The notes under the pieces were generated by a model. The model did not search any database and was not told the DNA's origin. It saw only the letters and a list, made by a program, of their open reading frames with translations. From Mantis religiosa (lineage: Eukaryota > Arthropoda > Insecta > Mantodea > Mantidae): a DNA stretch of 64,000 nt. The stretch covers positions 25,175,919 through 25,239,918 of the forward strand of contig CM060953.1 in NCBI GenBank assembly GCA_030765055.1. Direction: 5' to 3'. The position numbers were made by a program, and so were the translations under genes. Below, one piece after another: positions 44,564 to 55,009 of this stretch (position 1 is the stretch's first letter; each line of letters starts with the position of its first letter).

Positions 44564-45056
44564 GGTCCGGATGGGTGGATTCCCCGCACGCATCCGATAA
44601 GAAGACACTCCGAGTCGCACAAAACCTTGGGGACGTAGAATTAAGCAGTACAAGAATACAAAAGCAGTTGGAACCAGTAGTGCCGCGAATTAAAGAAAAT
44701 AACAGTTTTGGAGCAAGCGGTAGCAAAATTACGACATTAGAAAGGAACACTGCAACGCAAGAGGTTATGGAGGCACCGAGAATAAGTGGTGAGATAGCAG
44801 GAATGACTTTTAATATGGTAGTTGATACTGGGTCATCTGTAACCGTATGCAGCGAAAACCTTTACGACCAGTTGGTTAGTCTGAAAATAAAAATGCAAAC
44901 ATTGCCGGTAAAGAATGCAGTATGCAGTGGCGCGATTGGACGGACAAAGCAACGTATAACTAAACAAATCTTGCTTAACACCAGGGTGCAAAACAACGAA
45001 ATGCATTAATTTAACTTTAAAGAGAGTCGATTAAAGACACTAAACAACACTTACTT

Positions 45057-46858
45057 TTAAATTTTTCCGGAACTAGTTTCAGAGGCTTTGCCTCTATCAT
45101 CGGCCGGCTCTCGACTGATTCTCGTTGGTGTAGCTGACGATACCTTGTCACAGGTCTCCTCTGGTGGCGGCTCAAGGAACTTGCTGAATAAATCCTTCTG
45201 GGGGATGTCGAAATTGAATACTTTGTTCCTATTTTTTGAAATGAAGATTTGTTCCCATGTGGATAGTTCTTGTTTTCCTGATGTATGTTTCAGTAGTTTT
45301 GGTTCTGGATTTATGTTGTGGTTTTTTTCCCAAAAATGTGTGGCAACTGCTGATTTTTCTAATTGTTTATATTTTATGTTTCTAAAGTGTTCCTTTGCTC
45401 TTGTTTCTAAATTTCTTTTTGTTTTTCCAATATAAATTTGACTACAGTCATTGCATTCAATTTGATATATACCAGATTTTTTGTTTGATGGAATGGCATC
45501 TTTGATGTTTGAGCAAATTAGGTTTTTTAAGGAGAAATGGTTGACTGGTGCTAGTTGAATATTTTGTTTTTTGAAGACTTTTTTGAATTTATCATAGGCC
45601 CATGGATGGTAAGTGAATTTTTTGAAAATCATATTAGTTTCTGTAGATGAGAGAGTTGTGGTTTCCTTTAGTAGCTTCTTCTTTTTTGCCAAGCTCACTT
45701 TTTTGTCCACTAATGATTTGGGAAAGTTATTTTTTTGTGCTATTTCAATTATTTTGTTGTATTCTGTTTTGTATTCTTCTGCTGTGAGAGGGATGTTTAC
45801 CAGTCTGTGTGCTAAACTATTGAAGATTGCCTGTTTGTGGGATCTTGGGTTGTAGCCATTAGCTTTTATGTAGTTGTCTGTCTGTGTTGGTTTTCTGTAA
45901 ATGCCAAAGTTTAGTCTGTTTTTATTCCTCATTATTTTTAGATCCAAAAATGGTAAATGCTCGTCTTTTTCTATTTCTACAGTGAATTTGATGCTTTTTT
46001 CTTGGATATTTAAAAGTTTTAGTGCATCACTGATGTGTTTTTTTGGTACTATTGCAAAGATGTCATCTACATATCGTTGCCAGAGTTTGAACATCCAAGG
46101 GAAACCTTTGTTGATCCTTATTTCTAATGCACTCATGTACAGATCGGCCAGGAAGGGTGATAGTGGGTTGCCCATTGCTAACCCTGAAGTTTGGTGATAA
46201 TATTTTGTTTGAAACTGGAAGAAATTTTGTTCTATGCATAATTTGGTTAGTTCAATGTAGTCTGAAATTTCAGATGATGCCATTCCAAGTGATTTAAGCC
46301 ATTTTTCTATCAACGGTGGGAGTTGATTAACTGGTATGCTGGGAAACAGTGATTTAACATCAAATGAGACTAGTGTGTCCTCTTCTTTTAGTTCAGTATC
46401 CTTAATGTGTTCTATAAGTTCATAGGTGTTTTTGATGCTTAGGCTGTCGAATTTTGGAAATGAATTGAATTTGTTTGTTAGCCACTTTGCAAGTTTGTAT
46501 GTTGGTGAATTTATACTGCTAACTATAGGTCTCATTGTTATGGATGGTTTGTGTATTTTGGGTAAGCCATAAAGTCTAGGTAAGGTTGGGTTATCCGGTT
46601 TAACTGCATATTTGTTTGGTATTATGCTTGATTTTGCTATTGTTTTTTCATATGACTGTATGCAAGTTTTTAGAGGATTTTTGTTAATGGTTTCATATTC
46701 GTTGTCAGTTAGCATTTTTTCCATTTTTTCAATATAATCTGATTTTTCCATTATGACTATCTTGTTGCCTTTGTCTGCCTTTGTGTAAATAACGTTTTTC
46801 TGTTTCAAAGAATGGATAGCATTATGTTTTCTCTTCTGAACACTTCCAAGAAAGTAAT
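45057..46858 (-). CDS. Penelope-like reverse transcriptase with GIY-YIG endonuclease
   Basis: About 600 codons without a stop; the frame is open into the flanking LTR element, so the true start is lost. The first in-element Met is at 46751. Domains: RT with KADKGNKIVIM, LPRLYGLPKIHKPS, RPIVSSINSPTYKLA, VSFDVKSLFPSIP and the active-site YVDDIFAIV; a connecting region with LPFLDLKIM and YRKPTQTDNY; then GIY-YIG nuclease with SGIYQIECNDCSQIYIGKTK and RAKEHFRNI. Penelope-like elements prime reverse transcription with the nick made by this nuclease. The N-terminus is shorter than usual for the family. The last 20 residues (with EPADDRGKASE) are encoded by the ribozyme-like motif. Confidence 0.92.
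45067..45107 (-). ncRNA. hammerhead-like motif at PLE 3' end
   Basis: On minus: CCGG (stem I), CCGATGA in place of CTGATGA, extra T, stem II AGAGGC-AAA-GCCTCT, GAA, palindromic stem III ACTAGT, T, then CCGG (stem I). Stems I and II pair perfectly. One core base (U4) is C. It lies inside the ORF's last codons. Confidence 0.55.
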
Positions 46859-48761
46859 AACGAAATGCAGTTTGTATGTTTTGTCGTGAGAGGACTCGCA
46901 ACTGATATTATTTTAGGAAGCGACCTACTACACATGTTGAAATCAAACATTGATTACAAAGAATCCCAAATCACATTTAATATATCAGGGACTAAGGTAG
47001 AAATTCCATTTATCTCTGGGCCTCAGGAAAGTCATGTTCACCTGTCCGAGGGGGAGAGCAGATTACAGGACGAAGAATTTTACGTAGAAGCCATTCATAT
47101 TGGGAATGACGGTGGAGTAAACGATAGAAGTCTGCAATGTTTACAAAATAGACTGGAGTGCAGTGACCTAGAGAGCAAGACAGCTGATGGCATAATGCAC
47201 GCAGAAGAGAGGGGCAGACGTAAACAGACGGAGACAATAGAGCCCTTCGCGGAGCAGGTAGAAACACGAATCGGACAGCTGACCCAACTTTCCATGGAAC
47301 AACGACAGAGACTGCAAAACATTTTGTTAAAGAACCAAAATATTTTTTCCGCTAGAACTGGCAGATGCAATATGTTTACATATTCATTTGAAGTTGCTGA
47401 AGTACCAATCAACCACTACAAATGTAGGATTATACCCCAGGAAATAAGGGAGGCAGTATCTGAAAAGATAACCGAAATGTTGCAGGACGGAATAATAGAA
47501 GTTTTGGACACACCGTACGTACAACCGCTGTGTATTGTTAAGAAAAAGAATGGTACAGTCAGAATAACTATCGACGCGCGACATTTGAATCAATTTATCA
47601 AGCCTGATAATGCGAGGACGCAAAACATAGAGGAAATATTAGCCGGAATCGGGAGACAGAAATGGTTTACATCTCTCGATCTAACTAACTCATACTTACA
47701 AATTGAAGTAGAGCCAAAATTGCGGAAATACCTAGGATTCATCCATCAAGGAAGAGTGTACTGCTTTCGACGATGCCCGTTCGGCTTGTGCATCTCAGGG
47801 AGTGGTTTCTTGCGAGCCATGCACGCTGTATTTGAAACAAATACTGGAAATTACATTTCCCAATATGTGGACGACATATTAGTGCATGACCTAGACACCG
47901 ACTTACACCTGGACCATCTGGAAACGATACTAGACCGAGTTGGATTAACTTAGTGAGAGAGAATAAGGCTGTAACAGATAATCTAATGGGAAGAGAACAC
48001 AGTTTTATCAAATGAATAAGTATGTCCCTTCGAGTATGCTTTCTTTCTTTTCTTTCGTTCCCTCCTTCTTTGTTGTTGCGACGAGAAAGCATTAAGTAAG
48101 TCCCACGTAGAGCGTAAACTTGGGAAAGGACCCCTTAATCTCCCAAATGAATGTGAAATTGGTAGCTAGGCCAGAAAGTACACGTATAATATGTATAAAA
48201 GAATACAATTTATATAAAGTAAGGTATGTGTAATAAGGCAACAAATGGAGGAATAAAAATTAAATAAAAAAAAAAACTATGTGATCTGTATATTTAACCA
48301 AGGGAATAATTGTTTCATATGAGTGTTATATTGTGTATGGGTAATGAAAGAATGAATGGAATTCCAATGTAATTAGTGACACAAATATCTTTGTTGAGCG
48401 GTTGCTAAGCTCGAAAAACCTGTTTGTGAACTATAAAGGACATGTAGAGATAATGGCCGGAAAAGAGAACAGCGGCAGGACAGAGAGACAATGGTCAAAT
48501 ACCTGGTATGTCAGGGACAAAGCCTGAACCACTGTGTAATGATTCATTGTAATAGTTTTAAGAAATATTGTTTGTGTACTTCATGTAATGTTTTGTATCA
48601 GTTAATATGTAATTAATCTCCACTCGTTCACTACCGACGACGCATATCATAGTATACATACACGCATACACCAACCAGCTCACACAATGATGGGATATTC
48701 TGAGAATTTCGAAAGTGACTTTTAATATAAAAGCCCTGTTCTAAATTATCAGAAGGGCATA

Positions 48762-49937
48762 TGATACCGTCCCTATTAGGCACAACACCATCATAATAAC
48801 CCCGAAAGTCTTATTACATGCATAATTAAGGGCGGATAGATACCACAATATGAATTAAAGTTATAATAAATATAGGATAATGATTAAGCATACAAGTGCA
48901 GATACTAAACAGGCAATCCCAATATATATTATTAAAAGCATGAACCCAACGTGCTAAGGGAGAGGGCAAAATGAACATTGTCCCGCACAGACAGGTTCTT
49001 TGGGTATTTCTAGCCGACAAAGGTGGCATTGTCCAAGGATAGACCCTCGGCGCCAGCCTAAGTATTGACCTGAATATAATACGTGACGAGAGAATAGACT
49101 CTGGAATCTAAGGCACACAGTTCCAAACATGCTTATGCATTAATTAGCTAGACTGTGGGAAAGAGAAATTCGCGTGGAATACATGCCTCATACACTAGAA
49201 ATTGCTATTTATTCAAGAGTAGGGATAAAACATAACCTATAAGGGACAAGCAACCGGTCACGTGACCTCTAAAGTGTCCAAAATTCGGCGAAAGGAAGGG
49301 GAAATTCGTGCAATGGCGACGTTCGATGTTTGCTAGGAAAATCACTCTGTTTTCGGCGTGTGAGGGAGGCAACAAGTACAGAAATTTCATCAGAGTCCGC
49401 GTTCGTGGATAAACGGAGTAACTCACATTACGTGGTCATCGAACTCTCTGTGCTAGCGAATGAGAGAAACAGCACTCGTTACAACGTCATTAAGATGTTA
49501 CCAAACTCTGTTCTTTTGTTTAATAATCCTCCGGAAATACTACGTTATGCGAAGTAATTCACTACCGACGTTCAGGAACAACGCGTACACCGATACATGT
49601 AAGTCGTGTCATGCGCGCAGCAACGTGAAAGTCTCAAATCTCGCGCCTAATGTGCGAATAACATCGTCAATAGTGGCGAGTGGAGAGGACTAATTATAAC
49701 AATAAACTTGATATTCAAAGGCCGTGGTGTCTTATATGTGATAATACCCACACCCTGTCAGGACGCACCCACTCCCTGGAACTCAAAAGCGAGTACTCAT
49801 GCAGACCTACCCTGAGAAAAACCCCGACCTGTTGGAAACCTCCCATCCGTAGTCCTCACCTATCACATGTCATATCTTATGAGGTGTTGAGTGCCGGGAG
49901 GGCTCAACGAGGTGCTTAACGGGCAAGGACTGCCTCA
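48762..49937 (+). repeat. 3' LTR, 1176 bp
   Basis: Same length and nearly the same sequence as the 5' LTR; ends GACTGCCTCA and is followed by the TGTG target duplication. Confidence 0.95.
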
Positions 49938-50379
49938 TGTGGCAGGGAACCAGAGTACAGTGCTTCAGCCCACTACATTACGGCACAGGACAAGATAAGA
50001 ACTTACTAAATAAAAAACATAGATCTGCTTAAAACGCACAATTTACATAAAATAAATTTTTGTGAGCTAATGGCTTCATTGCCAAAGCCTAGCGTTTGAA
50101 AACAACATAAATGTTTGTGACATTAACAATTTCTCAGATATTCTTTGTAATTGGGTTGAATTTTCAAACAGTTTATACATGCTATAAGTTGTTTTTGTGG
50201 TTATAAAGTAAGAATGTTTTTAAAAATGTAATGAAAGCATACTGCAACGTTTATCTCACTTAGCTGAAGTTGAAGTAATCACCCTACATTCTACTACTAA
50301 TATACATACTTCTGAGGAATAACACAAAAAAGACTGCATTAGAAAAGGTAAGCCCATCTTATCTCAAATAATATATTAC

Positions 50380-50575
50380 CTGGACCATCCTGTAAAGGCC
50401 ACTCCACGGAAATGCTGAAATTTATTGACTTCACGCCCAAGCACCCTCAGCCACTGTTCATGGTTACTTAGATGGTGCTGAATAATGGGCAGAATTTGGC
50501 AGCTTCCAGTAGCTCCTTTAAATGCTGTGGCAACCCAAAGACTGTTGAACACTGAGGAATATTTATCCCATAATT
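50380..50575 (-). CDS. Hexd: hexosaminidase D exon, AFKGATG region
   Basis: The 196-bp exon encodes ELWDKYSSVF, LWVATAFKGATG and a TGWSR ending, all diagnostic hexosaminidase D segments lining the C-terminal side of the TIM barrel. Acceptor TTTCAG (50577-50576), donor GTAATA (50379-50378); phase 1 in, phase 2 out. Confidence 0.94.
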
Positions 50576-50740
50576 CTGAAAAAGGAAAAAGTTGCTTAAT
50601 ACTCACAAACTTATTTTAGTGTACAGATTGAATCTGCATCTGCAAATATGTTTAAGTCAAGTACAACAAAACATATGCTGCACTTTACAAGTTAGTTAAC
50701 AAATGTCTACAAACAAAACATAAGCAGAAGGTATGACTAT
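50380..50740. other. hexosaminidase D exon and flank, no repeat seen
   Basis: Aside from the exon at 50575-50380, the flanking intron sequence to 50740 shows nothing recognisable. Confidence 0.35.
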
Positions 50741-50744
50741 GCAT

Positions 50745-51560
50745 GATTGGAGGAATTTAGTAAGAGTGACGTCAAAATTTATCAATCTCTTTCCAATTGA
50801 CTGTTGTCATCTGCTCTCGTTTCTCTAGTGGTGGAACTATGAACTTCTTTGTCAAATTATCTACTGGTGGTATTTCAAAGTTCATTACTCGGTCCTTATT
50901 TTTCCATAAGAATATGTTCTCTCATTTTGTCAGTTTATTTTGGTTTATCATTCCAAAAATGAAATGCTACTGCTAACTTATCTTCTTGTTTCATTTTGAT
51001 GTTTCTAAAGTGCTCTTTGACTCTTGCTTTTAGGTTTCTTTTAGTTTGACCTATGCAGCATTTTTCACAATTTTTACAACTTATTTGGTATATTCCGGAC
51101 TGTTAATTGGTGGGATTTCATCTTTTGTTTTTGAATTTAGCAATTTTGAAACTTAGTATCTATTAGTGGGTGCAAAGTTTATATTTTGTTCCTTAAAGAT
51201 CTTTTTGAATTTATTAAATGTTTTTGGGTGGTATGTGAATGCAATGAATATGCTGGAATGAAAACCATGACATTGATACAAATCCAAAATTACTAAGAGG
51301 AGTGATACACTAAACTAAAATGACAGCATGCAAGAACATATTCATATGGAAAAATAAGGACCGAGTAATGAACTTTGAAATCCCATTAGTAAATAATTTG
51401 ACAAAGAAGTTTGTAGCTCCACTGGCAGAGAGAAGAGAGCAGACGACAACAGATAGTTGGAAAGAGGTTGATAATGGAGGTGATGGCTTCTGAAACTAGT
51501 CCCTCTAAAATATAAAAATGTAAGTGACAAACTATCAAAACGCCGACTACAAATAGTTTT
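50745..51560. mobile_element. two opposed PLE 3' fragments
   Basis: The left piece (50790-51240) encodes on minus a degraded GIY-YIG nuclease (the region pairs with KALKEH-like and YIPNKL-like words). The right piece (51245-51560) runs on plus from KTMTLIQIQNY-like codons through KNKDRVMNFEIP to a 3' end GGTTGATAATGGAGG...CTTCTGAAACTAGTCC. Both are rich in stops. Their outer ends share the 3'-terminal segment with copies at 32.7 and 55.0 kb. Confidence 0.65.
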
Positions 51561-51564
51561 TTCA

Positions 51565-51915
51565 GAAATGTATGACCATTCCTCAGTGATCTATGTTTGC
51601 ATTTTGATTTTAAAATTATATTCACATGGACAGTATGACCCTTAAAAAGATAATTTGCTTTTCTGTTAGGACAAAATAAACTACTTTTGAATACAACAGA
51701 ACAAAATTTTTCAGATTTTACAGTTATCTCCAAATCTTTATGCTAAGTCCAAATTATTTTCAAGAACAGATACATTAATACTGAAATACAGATGTTTTCT
51801 AACAATGGTCCTAATGGCTCAAAATTAAAAATGAAAGTACACTAGTCAGCACTGAGGATGGAATTTGATGTACAGATGTTGCAACCATTTGGAAGTCTAG
51901 TACCACAAGAGCAAT
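51565..51915. other. hexosaminidase D intron, nothing recognised
   Basis: AT-rich intron with no recognisable content. Confidence 0.35.
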
Positions 51916-52206
51916 GCTTTTCATTTCATTTCATTTTATTTCATCCTTGTGTTAAAAGTACATAGGATACGTCACATACATAATTTAATTACAAAATTTA
52001 ATTACAAGGTTTAATTACAAGGATACGTCACATACATAATTTAATTACAAGGTTTAATTACAAAGTTTATTTACAAATCTGTTTCTCTCAAATTTCACAT
52101 ACCTGTAAAACACATCTACACTCATTTACACATTTTGTTTACATTTAGTGTTGTACTTAAATTCTTCAGTATTGTAGAAAGCATTTTCTAGTAAATAGTT
52201 CTTACT

Positions 52207-52388
52207 GAGAGTCGATTAAAGACACTAGACAACACTTACTTTTAAATTTTTCCGGAACTAGTTTCAGAGGCTTTGCCTCTATCATCGGCCGGCTCTCGAG
52301 AGCCGGCCGATGATAGAGGCAAAGCCTCTGAAACTAGTTCCGGAAAAATTTAAAAGTAAGTGTTGTCTAGTGTCTTTAATCGACTCTC
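52207..52388. repeat. perfect 182-bp palindrome, zero spacer
   Basis: Arms 52207-52297 and 52298-52388 are exact reverse complements, centred on GAGAGC/GCTCTC. The single outer base 52207 pairs by chance with the target site. Confidence 0.95.
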
Positions 52389-52442
52389 TTTAAAGTTAAT
52401 TTATCATAACAACACTGTTTTCAACACTTCCAAGAAAGTAAT
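52208..52442 (-). mobile_element. mini-PLE forming a perfect palindrome, 12-bp TSD
   Basis: The target TAGTTCTTACTG is at 52196-52207 and 52443-52454. The 235-bp insert consists of a 5' tail (minus strand, same first 20 bases as the PLE ending at 46858), then two inverse copies of the PLE 3' end meeting without spacer at CTCGAG. Each arm carries the hammerhead-like motif described at 45067-45107. No ORF. Confidence 0.92.
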
Positions 52443-52454
52443 TAGTTCTTACTG

Positions 52455-54054
52455 GTTTTTATTTGTATCTCTCTTTGTTTCAAGTCTTTTATTTCCTTGG
52501 GTAAAGCATTATAATGTTCTTTTCCTATACTTTTTATTGAACGATTAGTTAATGTTCCCCTGAGTGCAGTTCTGTAATAATCGTGTTTATTTCTAACATT
52601 ATAGCTATGCATGTGATTGTTTTTAGCAATTTTTCCATTTAGTAGAACATGCTTGATGCTTTCATAAATGTAGATACACGGAACTGTTAAGATTTTGTAT
52701 TTTTGAACCAGTCCCTACAACTGTGTCTTTTTTCTATTTTCCCAATTATTCTAATTGCCCTTTTTTGTAATTTGAATACTTTTAGTACTTCCTTAGCTGT
52801 AGTGTTCTCCCATAGTGTTATGCCGTATTTTATATACGAATAAATGAAAGCATAGTATACCTAATTCAGCGTTTTATTATCCATGTTATCCTTAACCTGT
52901 TTCATAATGTATAAACTCTTATTTATCTTTCTTGTTATGTACATTATATGTGGTTGCCAATTAAGATTTCTGTCTATAAGCACTCCTAGGAAAATTGTGA
53001 CTTGTGCCTCAGGAATACTTTCCCCATCTACCTTGAGATCAATGTGATCTGCATGTTTTTCTTTTAGCGTGAAATTTATCCATGATGTCTTTTTTATGTT
53101 TAATACCAGATCCAGATTTGAAAAGTAGTCTTTTAATATTTTTATGATACTGTTTGCCTTGTTTTCTACACCTTTAGTAGTGGGATCTGTAACTATTATT
53201 GTTGTATCATCTGCATAGCCAATTGCTGTACCTCCATTGTTTGCTACTATTTCAAAAATATCATTTATATAAACTAGAAATAGAAAAGGACCCAATTTCG
53301 AGCCTTGCGGTACTTTTAGTACTTCCTTAGCTGTAGTGTTCTCCCATAGTGTTATGCCGTATTTTATATACGAATAAATGAAAGCATAGTATACCTAATT
53401 CAGCGTTTTATTATCCATGTTATCCTTAACCTGTTTCATAATGTATAAACTCTTATTTATCTTTCTTGTTATGTACATTATATGTGGTTGCCAATTAAGA
53501 TTTCTGTCTATAAGCACTCCTAGGAAAATTGTGACTTGTGCCTCAGGAATACTTTCCCCATCTACCTTGAGATCAATGTGATCTGCATGTTTTTCTTTTA
53601 GCGTGAAATTTATCCATGATGTCTTTTTTATGTTTAATACCAGATCCAGATTTGAAAAGTAGTCTTTTAATATTTTTATGATACTGTTTGCCTTGTTTTC
53701 TACACCTTTAGTAGTGGGATCTGTAACTATTATTGTTGTATCATCTGCATAGCCAATTGCTGTACCTCCATTGTTTGCTACTATTTCAAAAATATCATTT
53801 ATATAAACTAGAAATAGAAAAGGACCCAATTTCGAGCCTTGCGGAACTCCTTGTTTAATTGTTTCAAATTTTGATCTTACTTTATTTACCATACCCTTTT
53901 CATTTTTGTAGTTTATTTCTACGCACTGCTGTCTGTTTTCTAGATATGATGCAATCCATTTTTGTGCAATGCCTCGAACCCCATATTTTTCTAGCTTATT
54001 TTCAAGGCACTGCTGCGAAAGTCTCATTCTGAGAAGGAAGTTCAAATGCTCCAT
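52455..54054 (-). pseudogene. LINE reverse transcriptase, broken
   Basis: The frame 54054-53395 (219 residues) begins inside the RT: GIAQKWIASYLENRQQ, IKQGVPQGSKLGPFLFLVYI and the active-site segment IGYADDTTII, then the thumb region with FLGVLIDRNLNWQPHI. It stops at 53395 with TAG after NKTLN. Beyond the stop the same frame continues with sequence like VYYAFIYSYIKYGITLW, typical of the post-RT region. The block from VPQG onward is repeated because of the tandem duplication (second copy 53295-52861), and both copies carry the stop. No AP endonuclease half is present. Confidence 0.85.
52777..53844. repeat. 534-bp direct tandem duplication
   Basis: Positions 52777-53310 repeat at 53311-53844 with no difference noticed by eye; the translated frames of both copies are identical. 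534 is a multiple of three, but a stop present in both copies shows the frame was already dead. Confidence 0.9.
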
Positions 54055-54224
54055 AAAGACAGCAATTTAATTCTGGGTCTACAAGAAATATAGCGGTTGT
54101 CTTTTGGGGTTATTATTAAAATAAAATTTATGAACTGGAAACTAAAGATTTTTTTCACTCCTTTGAAAGTAACCAAAATGATAGAAGAAAAAAATTATAA
54201 ATTGCTAAAATATTATGAACTCAC

Positions 54225-54299
54225 CTGGCATGAGTTGAAAGCATTCTGCAGGAGTGTAATGCCAGACCATTGGCTCTACATAACGTCCTATGTTGTATT
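54225..54299 (-). CDS. Hexd: hexosaminidase D exon, YVEPMVWHY strand
   Basis: A 75-bp exon between TTTTAG (54301-54300) and GTGAG (54224) encodes EYNIGRYVEPMVWHYTPAEC, matching the family's VEPVLWDY segment at the correct place. Phase 1 in and out agrees with both neighbours. Confidence 0.88.
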
Positions 54300-54302
54300 C
54301 TA

Positions 54303-54860
54303 AAAGAAAGAAAAGTGAATAGGAGAGATTACCCATAGAGTAAAGTAAATATTTCATCAATTACCATCATTTTGGAGAGGTAGAATAACACTGTAAAACT
54401 CAATGCCTTTGTCAAGATTTAAACCATGCACCTTCTGTTTTTGTTTGGTAATAAAGTAGAATCAGACTGAAAAATTCAATGCCAAGCCAGGATTTGAACC
54501 ACAAATCTTCCAGTTTCTGTCATTAGAAAAACAGGATTAGATTGGAAAGGTCAACACCTTAGTTAGAATTTACACCATGATTTTCTATTTTGCTTGGTAA
54601 TATTGTTTTAAATCAGGCTGCATCTCAGCTAACATTAGTGTTTGAAAGCCTAAGCTGCTCTGCAGCATTAATTTTCATATATCTCAGTTTTAGTTACTTT
54701 TAATGATAGCTTTAAAATTGTTTTAATATACAAAAGGAGGTGTCCAGACACTTGCTCTGAGGTGTTAAAAGAAAGACATCTAATCATGGAATTTTATATA
54801 TATATAATGTAGCATCTATTGTAAAGAATTATCAAAGTATTTAAAGTGAGGTATATTTCA
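54303..54860. other. hexosaminidase D intron with short SINE-like traces
   Basis: Contains two weak stretches like the family B tRNA part (GACTGAAAAATTCAATGCC and GGATTTGAACCACA near 54467-54502), otherwise nothing. Confidence 0.4.
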
Positions 54861-54866
54861 TATAAA

Positions 54867-54968
54867 TGAGTAGCTGGCATGCTTAATTTATAAGAGTACT
54901 CACTCAGACTGATGAACATCGACCAGTCTGAGTGAGTACTCTTATAAATTAAGCATGCCAGCTACTCA
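54867..54968. repeat. perfect 45-bp inverted repeat with 12-nt loop
   Basis: Arms 54867-54911 and 54924-54968 are exact complements (ends TGAGTAGCTGGCATGC and GCATGCCAGCTACTCA), loop ATGAACATCGAC. Type unknown; it lies beside PLE debris. Confidence 0.95.
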
Positions 54969-55009
54969 TATTTATATATAGTATCTATCCTCAACAAAGT
55001 TGCAGATTA

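Larger units (their letters stand above)
45006..46858 (-). mobile_element. PLE inserted in Ty3-type pol, 11-bp TSD
   Basis: The target AACGAAATGCA is at 44995-45005 and 46859-46869. The insert is 1853 bp. Its 5' end (46858, ATTACTTTCTTGGAAGTGTT on minus) is identical to that of the mini-PLE at 52442. Its 3' end carries the hammerhead-like motif (45107-45067). One long ORF fills most of it. Confidence 0.93.
44575..47953 (+). pseudogene. Ty3-type pol (protease and RT), split by PLE and truncated
   Basis: The first part (44575-45005) ends in an aspartic protease with VVDTGSSVTVC. After the PLE insertion the frame resumes at 46870 with IILGSDLLHML, the protease flap-end motif, then RT motifs: VKKKNGTVRITIDAR, FTSLDLTNSYLQI, FRRCPFGLC and the active-site box YVDDILV (about 47869). 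It stops at 47953 soon after the RT palm, and no RNase H or integrase follows. The insert plus target duplication changes frame by one base, which matches the observed frames on the two sides, so pol was open before the PLE arrived. Confidence 0.85.
40996..49937 (+). mobile_element. Ty3-type LTR retrotransposon, young, internally deleted
   Basis: Two LTRs of identical length, TG...CA ends and a TGTG target duplication (40992-40995, 49938-49941). Inside: primer-binding site just after the 5' LTR (TGGCGCCACAACG), a leader with a 33-bp tandem repeat (near 42188-42250), gag (42761-44563), protease and RT (44575-47953, broken by a PLE), then noncoding DNA. RNase H and integrase are absent, so the copy is non-autonomous. 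A purine-rich stretch precedes the 3' LTR. Confidence 0.93.
40922..50000 (-). mobile_element. tRNA-derived SINE, family G, split by LTR element
   Basis: The left piece (40922-40995) contains on minus a B box GGGTTCAATCCC; the right piece (49938-50000) contains TGTAATGTAGTGGGCTGAAG upstream of it. The pieces meet at the LTR element's TGTG target duplication, so they are one SINE head divided by the insertion. Confidence 0.6.
51917..54060 (-). mobile_element. 5'-truncated jockey-type LINE with tandem duplication
   Basis: The 3' end is an ATTTC-rich tail near 51917 and a 3' UTR with GGATACGTCACATACATAAT (repeated at 51967 and 52021). Coding remains run from 54054 to about 52455. A mini-PLE (52208-52442) interrupts the 3' part and a 534-bp block (52777-53310, 53311-53844) is duplicated in tandem. 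Confidence 0.85.

Noticed and set aside
45088..46197. Plus-strand frames opposite the PLE ORF
   Set aside because: Shadows of the intact minus-strand RT/GIY-YIG frame.
54904..54930. CTGATGA in the loop of the 45-bp palindrome as a hammerhead core
   Set aside because: No GAAA partner or stem II is present; the match is probably chance.
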